The notes under the pieces were generated by a model. That model had not been told where the DNA came from, made no database searches, and saw only the letters and a program-made list of their open reading frames with translations. From positions 1-5,256 of the forward strand of contig JANRKG010000425.1 in assembly GCA_033763635.1 (NCBI GenBank): a stretch of DNA of 5,256 bases. The letters run 5' to 3'. A program made the translations under genes and the position numbers. Positions 1-5,256 of this stretch are shown one piece after another. Positions within the stretch are counted from its first letter, which is position 1; each line of letters starts with the position of its first letter. This DNA is from JANRKG01 sp033763635 (lineage in GTDB: Bacteria; Cyanobacteriota; Cyanobacteriia; GCF-001939115).

Positions 1-172
1 CTCGCGTGTGGGCGTTTTTAGCATAGTCCACCATCCGATCGGGGGTGCGATGGGCCGAGACGATGGCAACCTCACAGGAAACTTCAAATTCTTCACAGAC
101 GACGATCGCCTCTTTCATCGTGGGCAGGTCGGAATCACTGCCCATAATAATGCCAACCAGTGGGGAAGTCAT
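1..172 (-). CDS. purE: N5-carboxyaminoimidazole ribonucleotide mutase PurE, N-terminal part (cut by window edge)
   Basis: This is the start of PurE, the cytosolic enzyme of de novo purine synthesis that converts N5-CAIR to CAIR. Fifty-seven codons are visible. The N-terminal strand ends in the phosphate-binding motif GSDSD (residues 11-15), and SAHRTPDRM begins at residue 39, with His41 matching the catalytic histidine of the family. Both motifs are diagnostic for class I PurE. The ATG at 172 is chosen because it places GSDSD at the usual distance from the N-terminus and has an AGGA Shine-Dalgarno (complement of 182-185) 9 bases upstream, inside the end of the preceding gene. Only 2 bp separate it from the stop of the phosphohexomutase, so cotranscription and possibly translational coupling are likely. 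The rest of the protein (about 100 residues in the family) lies left of the window, so its integrity cannot be judged. Confidence 0.96.
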   Translation of the reverse strand, partial: MTSPLVGIIMGSDSDLPTMKEAIVVCEEFEVSCEVAIVSAHRTPDRMVDYAKNAHTR

Positions 173-174
173 GG

Positions 175-1644
175 TTAACCGTCCTGGAGTGCCCAATCTT
201 TCGCCCAGTTGAGGGTTTCATGCACTTGAGCGAGGGTTGCTGCTTCGCAATACAAGCGTAAGACTGGCTCAGTGCCGCTAAAACGAATCATCAGCCAGCG
301 CTGATCTGCTAATCGGAACTTATACCCATCAACACTGGTACAGTCGATGACTGCTTGCCCTGCGATATCCTTTAACGGATTTGATTGTAATTGCTCTAAA
401 AGCTTTGCCCGTGCTTCCATCCCAGACAAGGGTAGGTCAATGCGATCGTAAGCTGACTGAAAGTTGGTTCTGGCTTGCAAACTTTCGTAAATTGCACTGA
501 GATCTTGACCGGATTGAACAATCGCCTCCAGGCAATAGAGGGCCGACAGCAGGGCATCCCGTTCGGGGATGTGATTGCCATACCCAATTCCGCCGGACTC
601 TTCCCCCCCTAACAAAACGTGGGTTGCCAGCATGCGATCGGCAATGTACTTGTAACCTACAGGCGTTTCAAAGACCGGAATTTGGTAAAGCTCGGCGACT
701 TTTGGCATCAAGTCCGAACCACTCACGGTTTTGACTAATTCCCCCGTAAAGCCCCGTCGGGTTGCCAAGTGCTCGATCAGGATGGGGATCAGCACCTGGG
801 AACTGAGGAAATTGCCTTCTCCGTCTACCGCTGCGATGCGATCGCTATCTCCATCAAATACCAATCCCACCGAGAGGGCTGTATTTCCGGCAGCGCGATG
901 GGCTTTCATCACCCGAAATAAATTTGCCAGGTAGCGGGGCAGGGGTTCTGGTGCGCCTCCGCCGAAAAGTGGGTCTCGATTACTATTAATTTCCTGAATT
1001 GGGACTCCTAATAGGCGTTCCAATCCTCCCGCAGCGGCTCCATGCATCACATCAGCAAAGATGGTTAATTTGCCCTCGCTCACAGCAGTTTGAATGGCCT
1101 GGATATCGACCATGCTTTGCAGCGCTTCACAGTAGCCACTTTCCCAGGGGTTCAATCGCTCCAGACGACCGGGGGTAGGGGCTGGGGGTAGGGGCGTATC
1201 CTGGGCTAGGAGTGCTTCAATTTGCTGGGTCACTTCTGGGGGCACTGACCCGCCAAAAGCGCCTTTTACTTTGAGTCCTGAGTAGCTGCCCGGATTATGG
1301 CTTGCGGTAATCACGAGGGCACCCAACGCTTTGCGATCGTGGGCGATCCAACTAAAGGCAGGGGTGGGAGCGTAGGTTTCCGTCAGGAGGACATCAAACC
1401 CGGCGAGACGCACACATTCCGCTGTGGTCTGGGCAAATTCTTCAGAGAGGAAACGACGATCGTGCCCCACAATAATCGTGTTACTGCCTGTTGACTCCCC
1501 GTAGTTTTGGGCCAGCACTTTTGCAGCCAGAGGGGCGACCCGAACCAGCCGTTCAAAAGTAAAATCTGCTGCAATCAGGCCGCGCCAACCATCCGTACCA
1601 AACTTAATTGGGTTTACGGTTAGCACGGGGGAAGAAGTTGCCAT
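175..1644 (-). CDS. Alpha-D-phosphohexomutase family protein (phosphoglucomutase/phosphomannomutase type; candidate glucose-1,6-bisphosphate synthase)
   Basis: A complete 489-residue cytosolic enzyme of the alpha-phosphohexomutase superfamily, which moves phosphate between C1 and C6 of hexose phosphates through a phosphoserine. All four signature loops are present in order: FGTDGWRG at 15-22 with the active-site loop TASHNP (catalytic Ser115), the Mg2+-binding DGDSDR at 264-269, the sugar-specificity loop GEESGG at 347-352, and the phosphate-binding RFSGTEP at 454-460. GEESGG is the loop of glucose/mannose-type enzymes rather than of GlmM, so GlmM is unlikely. Length and wording resemble Synechocystis Slr1334, which I recall being reported as a glucose-1,6-bisphosphate synthase; that assignment here is inference, and an ordinary phosphoglucomutase remains possible. 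The start at 1644 is the only plausible one: the frame is open upstream to a stop at 1720-1722 but holds no other start codon, and GAGG (complement of 1655-1658) lies 10 bases ahead. purE follows after 2 bp. Confidence 0.95.
   Translation of the reverse strand: MATSSPVLTVNPIKFGTDGWRGLIAADFTFERLVRVAPLAAKVLAQNYGESTGSNTIIVGHDRRFLSEEFAQTTAECVRLAGFDVLLTETYAPTPAFSWIAHDRKALGALVITASHNPGSYSGLKVKGAFGGSVPPEVTQQIEALLAQDTPLPPAPTPGRLERLNPWESGYCEALQSMVDIQAIQTAVSEGKLTIFADVMHGAAAGGLERLLGVPIQEINSNRDPLFGGGAPEPLPRYLANLFRVMKAHRAAGNTALSVGLVFDGDSDRIAAVDGEGNFLSSQVLIPILIEHLATRRGFTGELVKTVSGSDLMPKVAELYQIPVFETPVGYKYIADRMLATHVLLGGEESGGIGYGNHIPERDALLSALYCLEAIVQSGQDLSAIYESLQARTNFQSAYDRIDLPLSGMEARAKLLEQLQSNPLKDIAGQAVIDCTSVDGYKFRLADQRWLMIRFSGTEPVLRLYCEAATLAQVHETLNWAKDWALQDG
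838..845. repeat. HIP1 octamer GCGATCGC (also at 2495-2502 and 3117-3124)
   Basis: An exact copy of the highly iterated palindrome HIP1, inside the phosphohexomutase gene. Two further exact copies lie in the permease gene and the DUF1980 gene. Overrepresentation of this octamer is characteristic of many cyanobacterial genomes and is the main compositional clue to the host. Numerous near copies with the core GCGATCG or CGATCG occur in all genes of the window, including the AT-rich one. Confidence 0.85.
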
Positions 1645-1675
1645 GATAAAGTCGCCTCTGGTTCGTGATGAAAGG

Positions 1676-1705
1676 GCAAAATTGGATGGAGCAAAATTGG
1701 ATGGA
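1676..1705. repeat. Perfect 15-bp tandem direct repeat, two copies
   Basis: The unit GCAAAATTGGATGGA occurs at 1676-1690 and again immediately at 1691-1705 with no mismatch. It lies 32-61 bp upstream of the phosphohexomutase start and downstream of the proposed GATAAT box, so it would sit in the untranslated leader of that gene. Fifteen bp is about one and a half helical turns, so two bound proteins would face different sides of the DNA. It may be a regulatory site or simply a recent slippage duplication; the sequence does not decide. Confidence 0.9.
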
Positions 1706-1718
1706 ATGAGTTCTCCCC

Positions 1719-1724
1719 ATTATC
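1719..1724 (-). promoter_or_regulatory. Possible -10 element for the phosphohexomutase-purE transcript
   Basis: Read on the minus strand this is GATAAT, five of six matches to TATAAT, about 75 bases upstream of the phosphohexomutase ATG. No good -35 hexamer lies at 16-18 bp: a TTGATT sits 20 bp away and TTGGAC only 11 bp away. The call rests on position and the -10 match alone. Confidence 0.3.
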
Positions 1725-1751
1725 CGGTGAAAACTGTCCAATGAAATCAAG

Positions 1752-1770
1752 TATCGATGAAGGTTCGATA
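1752..1770. promoter_or_regulatory. 19-bp inverted repeat, candidate operator of the permease unit
   Basis: TATCGA (1752-1757) and TCGATA (1765-1770) are perfect 6-bp arms around a 7-bp spacer. The dyad ends about 43 bp before the permease ATG, and its right arm overlaps a -10-like TAGAAT at 1769-1774, the place where a repressor would block polymerase. It does not match the AT-rich Zur or Fur consensus I know from cyanobacteria, so no regulator is named. A 6-bp dyad can occur by chance. Confidence 0.35.
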
Positions 1771-1774
1771 GAAT
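1769..1774 (+). promoter_or_regulatory. Possible -10 element for the permease-DUF1980 unit
   Basis: TAGAAT matches five of six positions of TATAAT and would give a leader of roughly 30 bases before the ATG at 1814. No recognisable -35 hexamer lies at the usual distance, so this promoter would need an activator or is mispredicted. Confidence 0.3.
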
Positions 1775-1813
1775 AGCGGAATTGCTGTCCACTGCTGGAA
1801 ATTGATCGATCCC

Positions 1814-2824
1814 ATGGAACGACTCAACAACGCTTTCACCTTGTTTCTCAGCTTGATGGTTGAGGCATTTCCTTTTTTGTTGCTGGGGGTGCTGTTCTCC
1901 AGTCTTTTATTGGTGTTTGTGGATGAGCGTCGCCTGGTGGCAATTTTGCCCAAGAATCCGGTGTTAGGAGCGATCATGGGTAGCCTGATCGGGTGTGTGT
2001 TTCCGGTCTGTGAGTGTGGAAATGTGCCCGTCGCCCGTCGTCTCATCATGCAGGGGGCACCGAGTTCGGTGGCTGTCGGGTTTCTTCTGGCAGCCCCAAC
2101 CATCAACCCGATCGTCTTTGCTTCGACCAAAACTGCTTTCCGGGATCAACCTGAGATCGTGTTCCTGCGCTTTGGAATTTCTCTCATGATCGCAATCCTG
2201 GTCGGTCTGGTCTTTAGTGTGCAGAAAGATCTGCGTCCGATTCTACAACCTTCTCTAGCCCGGATGTTGCCTCGATCGCGGATGGAGCAGGCAGGAGTCT
2301 CTCCCTTGCTGCAATCTGGGACGTTTATCCTGGGTTCAGTGGGTCAGCCGTTACGAATGGACACCACCGAGTTTCAGGGGGCAATACTGGCGGCCAACAC
2401 GGTTGGAAAATCTGCTGCCGATCGCTGGAACCTGTTACTAGAGAACATGATCCAGGAGTTACGGGAGTTGGGGAGTGTGCTGGTGTTGGGGAGCGCGATC
2501 GCCGCTCTGATCCAGGTCTTTGCCCCCCGTGAGGTGATTTTGAGTCTGGGGCAGGGTCCAGTCACTTCTATTCTGGCAATGATGACCCTGGCGGCAGTTG
2601 TCTCGATCTGTTCCACTGTGGATGCTTTCTTTGCCCTCTCTTTTGCATCCACCTTTACCACTGGATCGTTACTGTCGTTTCTAGTCTTTGGTCCCATGAT
2701 CGACCTGAAGGGGATTGGGTTGATGCTCTCGATTTTTCAAACCAGGGCTGTTGTTTATCTCTTTGGGCTTGCGGGTCTCCTCACGTTCCTATCCACCCTA
2801 TTTCTAAATCTCTATGTCAGCTAG
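1814..2824 (+). CDS. UPF0718/ArsP_1-type permease (YcgR/YraQ-like)
   Basis: An integral membrane permease of 336 residues, of the uncharacterised COG0701 family distantly related to the organoarsenical exporter ArsP. It has two related hydrophobic halves. The first carries FPVCECGNVPVARRL (CEC at 66-68) and AAPTINP (93-99); the second carries SICSTVDAF (264-272, Cys266 and Asp270) and FGPMIDLKG. Membrane segments lie near 8-36, 49-64, 82-104, 115-136, 219-236, 249-265, 280-296 and 307-332. A polar linker of about 75 residues (137-214) separates the halves and is not histidine-rich. The ATG at 1814 is preferred; a TTG at 1802 adds four residues, but its GGA lies only 2 bases away. The 3' end overlaps the DUF1980 gene by 11 bases, so the two are cotranscribed and probably form a complex. 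Paired cysteines near the translocation path suggest a thiophilic or metal substrate, which is inference. Confidence 0.9.
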   Translation: MERLNNAFTLFLSLMVEAFPFLLLGVLFSSLLLVFVDERRLVAILPKNPVLGAIMGSLIGCVFPVCECGNVPVARRLIMQGAPSSVAVGFLLAAPTINPIVFASTKTAFRDQPEIVFLRFGISLMIAILVGLVFSVQKDLRPILQPSLARMLPRSRMEQAGVSPLLQSGTFILGSVGQPLRMDTTEFQGAILAANTVGKSAADRWNLLLENMIQELRELGSVLVLGSAIAALIQVFAPREVILSLGQGPVTSILAMMTLAAVVSICSTVDAFFALSFASTFTTGSLLSFLVFGPMIDLKGIGLMLSIFQTRAVVYLFGLAGLLTFLSTLFLNLYVS

Positions 2825-3596
2825 TTCCTCTCGTCGGCGCAGGGCGGGGTGGGCGACAGCACTACCCTGGCTGGATCTGGTCGCTCTGGCCCTCTGGGGC
2901 GGATTGTTTTTGAAGTATTGGGTGACTGGGAAGTTGTTTATTCTGATTCACCCGAACTACATGGCCTTGACGATCGCTGCTGGTATTGTGTTTCTGGTCA
3001 TTTGTGGGGTAAAAGCGCTCACCCTCTTGCAGCAAACGCAAAAATCTGATCGGGGTGGTCTCCCTCACTTAACGGTGTTTCCACCGGGATGGGGAACGGC
3101 AATTTTGATTGTGGCAGCGATCGCCGGACTGCTGATCGAACCCCGTGCCTTTGCCAGCCAGACTGCAATTCAGAGGGGGTTGACCGATTCCACCCTGACC
3201 ACCCGGACGAAACCCCAGGCGTTTCGCAGTTCTACCCGTCCAGAGGAACGGTCGATCGTAGATTGGGTAAGAACTTTGAACGTTTACCCCGAACCCGATG
3301 CCTACACGGGGCAGAAGGTGAAGGTTCAGGGCTTTGCGGTCCATCCCCCGCAGGAACAGATGCCAGAGCAATATCTTCTGATTTCCCGATTTGTGATCAC
3401 CTGTTGCGCTGCGGATGTGTATCCGGTTGGCTTGCCTGTCAAACTGAAAGGGCAGCGATCGGCTTTTCCGGCGGACCAGTGGTTTGAGGTTGAAGGTCAG
3501 ATGATCACCGAAACACTGGGCGGGAAACGGCAACTGGTCATTCATGCCACATCCTTAAAACCGATTCAGGCTCCAAAGAATCCCTACGAATATTAA
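2814..3596 (+). CDS. TIGR03943/DUF1980 (YcgQ-like) membrane protein, partner of the permease
   Basis: A 260-residue membrane protein of the TIGR03943 family, usually encoded beside a UPF0718 permease and described as its putative subunit. The N-terminal half has three hydrophobic segments (about 17-37, 50-72 and 93-109), with the family-like stretch KYWVTGKLFILIHPNY at 34-49 and an EPRAFAS turn after the third. The soluble C-terminal domain (about 145-255) is rich in short strands (GQKVKVQGFAV, WFEVEGQM), suggestive of an OB-like barrel, and contains CCAAD at 197-201, the most conserved-looking motif and a possible metal or thiol site. The start overlaps the permease stop by 11 bases and has no Shine-Dalgarno of its own, which points to translational coupling and fixed stoichiometry. 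The stop overlaps the convergent gene by 4 bases. Family assignment is secure; function is unknown. Confidence 0.9.
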   Translation: MSASSSRRRRAGWATALPWLDLVALALWGGLFLKYWVTGKLFILIHPNYMALTIAAGIVFLVICGVKALTLLQQTQKSDRGGLPHLTVFPPGWGTAILIVAAIAGLLIEPRAFASQTAIQRGLTDSTLTTRTKPQAFRSSTRPEERSIVDWVRTLNVYPEPDAYTGQKVKVQGFAVHPPQEQMPEQYLLISRFVITCCAADVYPVGLPVKLKGQRSAFPADQWFEVEGQMITETLGGKRQLVIHATSLKPIQAPKNPYEY

Positions 3597-4210
3597 AGAC
3601 GGGATAGCCAACCTAAAGATTCGAAGATTTTTGCCATTTCTAAAGGGGTAAGGCTGCGATTCTCCCAACAATCTTCTTCGTTTTCAATGGTGCGAATGCC
3701 ATAAATAATCGGAGTTCCTTTTTGATAAATTGGGAAGCTCCAAATATTTTGTTGAACAGAATTCAACTGCTTTTCTGAAGGAACTTTATCTTCGTAATTC
3801 GTGCTTCTTCCAAAACTAATAAATGTTTTTCCTAAAATCTTTGTTGTTACCGGGAAAGAAAATCCGCTGCCCCCTCCTCCAATTCCTCTCGTAAAGTTGC
3901 CATACACCGCAAAGCAGGTATTTTCTGAATTGCGATACAACAATCTATACCCCGATCGCGTTTGGCAGACACCATTTTTACGAGGAGTATTGGGTTGGCA
4001 AGGTTCAGTCGAGAGTTTGGAAAGGGAAAAACCTTTGGGAATATAGGTAGGAACGACGATCGATATTCCAACTTCTTTGAGCAAGTTCACTTGAGTTGGA
4101 TGAAGCGGTTTGGCAGGTGAAGCAACAGAAAGAGTGGGTGAACCGAGAACTCCAATTGCTGTTAATCCAGCAAGAAAAACACTCTGGCTCAAGCAAAAAT
4201 TTCTTTTCAT
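3593..4210 (-). CDS. Secreted protein of unknown function with four cysteines in the mature part
   Basis: A 205-residue protein I do not recognise. It begins with a classical signal peptide: MKRN, a hydrophobic core at 11-23, and small residues ending in SVA (28-30) or SPA (31-33), so it should be exported to the periplasm or beyond. No lipobox is seen; Cys6 lies before the core. The mature part starts with VVPTYIPKGFSL (52-63), a motif type seen in several secreted cyanobacterial hypotheticals. It has four cysteines (71, 82, 99, 181), enough for two disulfides, and a glycine-rich turn GIGGGGSGF at 109-117. No catalytic motif is visible. Base composition is lower in GC than in the neighbours: two 60-base rows inside it count 40% and 32%, against 63% for a row of the permease. 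The ribosome site before the ATG at 4210 is poor. The gene is intact and shows signal-peptide logic, so it is probably real. Confidence 0.8.
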   Translation of the reverse strand: MKRNFCLSQSVFLAGLTAIGVLGSPTLSVASPAKPLHPTQVNLLKEVGISIVVPTYIPKGFSLSKLSTEPCQPNTPRKNGVCQTRSGYRLLYRNSENTCFAVYGNFTRGIGGGGSGFSFPVTTKILGKTFISFGRSTNYEDKVPSEKQLNSVQQNIWSFPIYQKGTPIIYGIRTIENEEDCWENRSLTPLEMAKIFESLGWLSRL

Positions 4211-4232
4211 TTTAGTTCTATAAGATGACTAT

Positions 4233-4255
4233 TAGAGATTCAGAAAAAATCTCTA
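4233..4255. repeat. 8-bp inverted repeat with 7-base loop upstream of the secreted-protein gene
   Basis: TAGAGATT (4233-4240) and AATCTCTA (4248-4255) are perfectly complementary around CAGAAAA. The element ends 22 bases before the secreted-protein ATG, so it would lie in its leader or promoter. The stem is AT-rich and not followed by a T run on either strand, so it does not look like an intrinsic terminator; an operator or a leader hairpin is more plausible. Confidence 0.6.
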
Positions 4256-4273
4256 CTACACTGGGATTGTTTG

Positions 4274-4330
4274 AATAGGTAATGGGTAATAGCTGATAGT
4301 CAATAAATTCTATTACCCATTACTCATTTA
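4274..4330. repeat. Heptamer-type repeat region forming a 14-bp stem-loop
   Basis: GTAATGGGTAATAG (4279-4292) and CTATTACCCATTAC (4310-4323) are perfect 14-bp arms around a 17-base loop. The left side reads as successive 7-base units AATAGGT, AATGGGT, AATAGCT, GATAGTC, and the right side continues as degenerate complementary units CTATTAC, CCATTAC, TCATTTA. This resembles the short tandemly repeated heptamers (STRR) known from filamentous cyanobacteria. It begins 13 bp beyond the phosphatase stop, so the hairpin could protect the 3' end of that mRNA or slow polymerase, but no T tract follows the stem. Confidence 0.8.
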
Positions 4331-4335
4331 CCCAA

Positions 4336-5256
4336 TTACTTTTCTAAAATCGGAACCAGTTTCAATCCAAAAATAGACTCAAAATAAGCCTTTTTATAAT
4401 TCAAACTCCAGAGTTCTAATCCACAATCATCCTCCGGTTGAATGGGCTTCAGGAATAATTTCATTTCCTGAGCGGTTAGATTCGGTTCACAGCGAATCTG
4501 TTGGATCGCTCCAATTTGTCTGCGATCGAGGGCAACAGCAATTCGGAGCAGGGCACTTAATTGTTCTACGGTGCGCCGCGATCGTTTGCTAATCAGATTC
4601 CGGTAATTCTCGTGGCGCTTTTTTGGGGCGCTTTTGCGATGATAGCGGGCCAGGTTCGCAATAATTTCGATTTCGGTTTCGGTATATCCCAGCATGTCGC
4701 TGTTACGGATCAGGTAATAGGAATGCTTGTGGTGACTGGAATGGTTGACATGATGACCGCAATTATGAAGGATAGCAGCAGCCCATAACAGTTCCCGCTC
4801 TTCCAGGCTCCAATTATGGAGAACACCCCAGGTCTGGTCAAATAGGTTGAGGGCAAGTTCAGCAATTCGCTCCCCATAGGGCAGATTGACCTCGAACTTA
4901 CGAGCGATATTCATTACACTCCGCTGTCGGACGGAACTTTGATACCGCAGACGGTCTTCAATCAGGTCGTGGGTGAGCATCCAATCGACAATCACCCCTT
5001 CCCGCAAAGCTCGTTCACAGACCATGATGGATTCCAGCCCAAGCTGGGTCATGGTTTCCTGAAGGATCAATGCCCCTGCCAGAATGATTTCCGATCGCCG
5101 CTCCGCAAGACCAGGAATCGCGGATCGTTGGGCACAGTTCAACCTCCGAAAGCGGTTGATCAGGTCTTGCAGGTGTTGCAGAGAAAATTGATACCCCGTG
5201 AGCGGTGTCGGCACCAGTCCCAACCGTTCCCGTGCCGTGATCTCCGCCAGGGTTTC
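4336..5256 (-). CDS. ppx: Ppx/GppA-family phosphatase (exopolyphosphatase), C-terminal part (cut by window edge)
   Basis: The last 306 codons of an exopolyphosphatase/guanosine pentaphosphate phosphatase, a cytosolic enzyme that removes terminal phosphates from polyphosphate or converts pppGpp to ppGpp. The visible part opens in ETLAEITARER, then IPGLAERRSEIILAGA (47-62) and CERALREGVIVDWM (80-93), which close the second ASKHA-fold domain. An HD-like helical domain follows with WAAAILHNCGHHVNHS near 158-173, HKHSYYLI (176-183) and RYHRKS; the wording closely parallels Escherichia coli Ppx. The frame stays open to the right edge, so the TTG at 5221-5223 is an internal leucine, not a start. About 240 N-terminal residues, with the actin-like ATPase-fold phosphate loops, should lie outside the window if it has the usual cyanobacterial length. 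Choice between polyphosphate and pppGpp as main substrate cannot be made here. Confidence 0.95.
   Translation of the reverse strand, partial: ETLAEITARERLGLVPTPLTGYQFSLQHLQDLINRFRRLNCAQRSAIPGLAERRSEIILAGALILQETMTQLGLESIMVCERALREGVIVDWMLTHDLIEDRLRYQSSVRQRSVMNIARKFEVNLPYGERIAELALNLFDQTWGVLHNWSLEERELLWAAAILHNCGHHVNHSSHHKHSYYLIRNSDMLGYTETEIEIIANLARYHRKSAPKKRHENYRNLISKRSRRTVEQLSALLRIAVALDRRQIGAIQQIRCEPNLTAQEMKLFLKPIQPEDDCGLELWSLNYKKAYFESIFGLKLVPILEK

Larger units (their letters stand above)
1645..1813. other. Divergent intergenic region between the phosphohexomutase and the permease unit
   Basis: This gap separates two genes transcribed away from each other, so it must hold promoters for both. 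It contains a 15-bp tandem repeat nearer the phosphohexomutase, a GATAAT-like -10 for the leftward gene, and a dyad with an overlapping TAGAAT -10-like hexamer nearer the permease. No small gene with a convincing start and ribosome site was seen. The repeat can be read as an open frame on the minus strand, but nothing else supports coding. Confidence 0.8.
4211..4335. other. AT-rich intergenic gap between the ppx-type gene and the secreted-protein gene
   Basis: Both flanking genes are on the minus strand, so this gap is the 3' flank of the phosphatase gene and the 5' flank of the secreted-protein gene. It holds two independent inverted repeats and heptamer-like repeat units, and no coding frame of note. 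The secreted-protein promoter should lie here, but no convincing -35/-10 pair was found. Confidence 0.75.

Noticed and set aside
1604..1792. Minus-strand frame reading through the 15-bp repeat as a repeated pentapeptide
   Set aside because: It overlaps the phosphohexomutase start in another frame, has no ribosome site, and the peptide repeat is a trivial result of a 15-base (five-codon) duplication.
1802..1813. TTG start for the permease adding four residues
   Set aside because: The nearest GGA is only 2 bases upstream of the TTG, and family members as I know them begin close to the ATG at 1814. Kept as an alternative only.
1645..1813. Zur or Fur box controlling the permease unit
   Set aside because: No match to the AT-rich palindromic consensus of these regulators was found; the only dyad has a different arm sequence.
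1747..2130. 127-codon minus-strand frame opposite the permease
   Set aside because: It lies opposite a clearly conserved coding region, its composition is arginine- and threonine-rich as in antisense shadows, and no family is recognisable.
3069..3545. 158-codon minus-strand frame opposite the DUF1980 gene
   Set aside because: The plus-strand frame carries a recognised family with membrane segments and CCAAD; the opposite frame shows no domain or start signal.
4298..4303. Minus-strand TTGACT as the -35 of the secreted-protein promoter
   Set aside because: It lies in the loop of the heptamer hairpin and no -10-like hexamer follows at 16-18 bp.
4233..4323. Either inverted repeat as a rho-independent terminator of the phosphatase gene
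   Set aside because: Neither stem is GC-rich at its base and neither is followed by a T run on the minus strand.

Overview
The window looks like cyanobacterial chromosome. Three exact copies of the HIP1 octamer GCGATCGC (838-845, 2495-2502, 3117-3124) and many one-base variants are spread across it. The protein set is also typical of cyanobacteria: an alpha-phosphohexomutase next to purE, a UPF0718 permease with its YcgQ-type partner, and a long-form Ppx/GppA phosphatase. The coding style (moderate GC, heptamer repeats between genes) suggests a filamentous or Leptolyngbya/Oscillatoria-like lineage, but the genus cannot be fixed from this sequence.

Layout. On the left, two minus-strand genes are packed tightly: a phosphohexomutase (175-1644) followed after 2 bp by the start of purE (172 to the left edge, cut by the window). 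A gap of about 170 bp with divergent promoters carries a perfect 15-bp tandem repeat and a 19-bp dyad. Rightward from it runs a two-gene unit: a UPF0718/ArsP_1-type permease (1814-2824), whose last 11 bases overlap the start of a TIGR03943/DUF1980 membrane protein (2814-3596). That unit converges on, and overlaps by 4 bases, a minus-strand gene for a small secreted protein of unknown function (3593-4210). After a 125-bp AT-rich gap with a heptamer-repeat hairpin and a second short dyad comes the C-terminal part of a Ppx/GppA-family phosphatase (4336 to the right edge), also on the minus strand.

How the genes work together. The phosphohexomutase and purE probably share a transcript, linking hexose-phosphate chemistry with purine synthesis, although they belong to no common textbook pathway. 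The permease and DUF1980 protein almost certainly act as one membrane complex: they overlap, are a known co-occurring pair (YcgR/YcgQ in Bacillus subtilis), and both carry conserved cysteine motifs (CEC in the permease, CCAAD in the partner). The substrate is not shown by the sequence. The Ppx protein acts on polyphosphate or (p)ppGpp and has no clear tie to its secreted-protein neighbour.

No mobile element, CRISPR array, tRNA or rRNA was seen. The least explained parts are the permease pair, the secreted cysteine-containing protein and the repeats in the two intergenic gaps.
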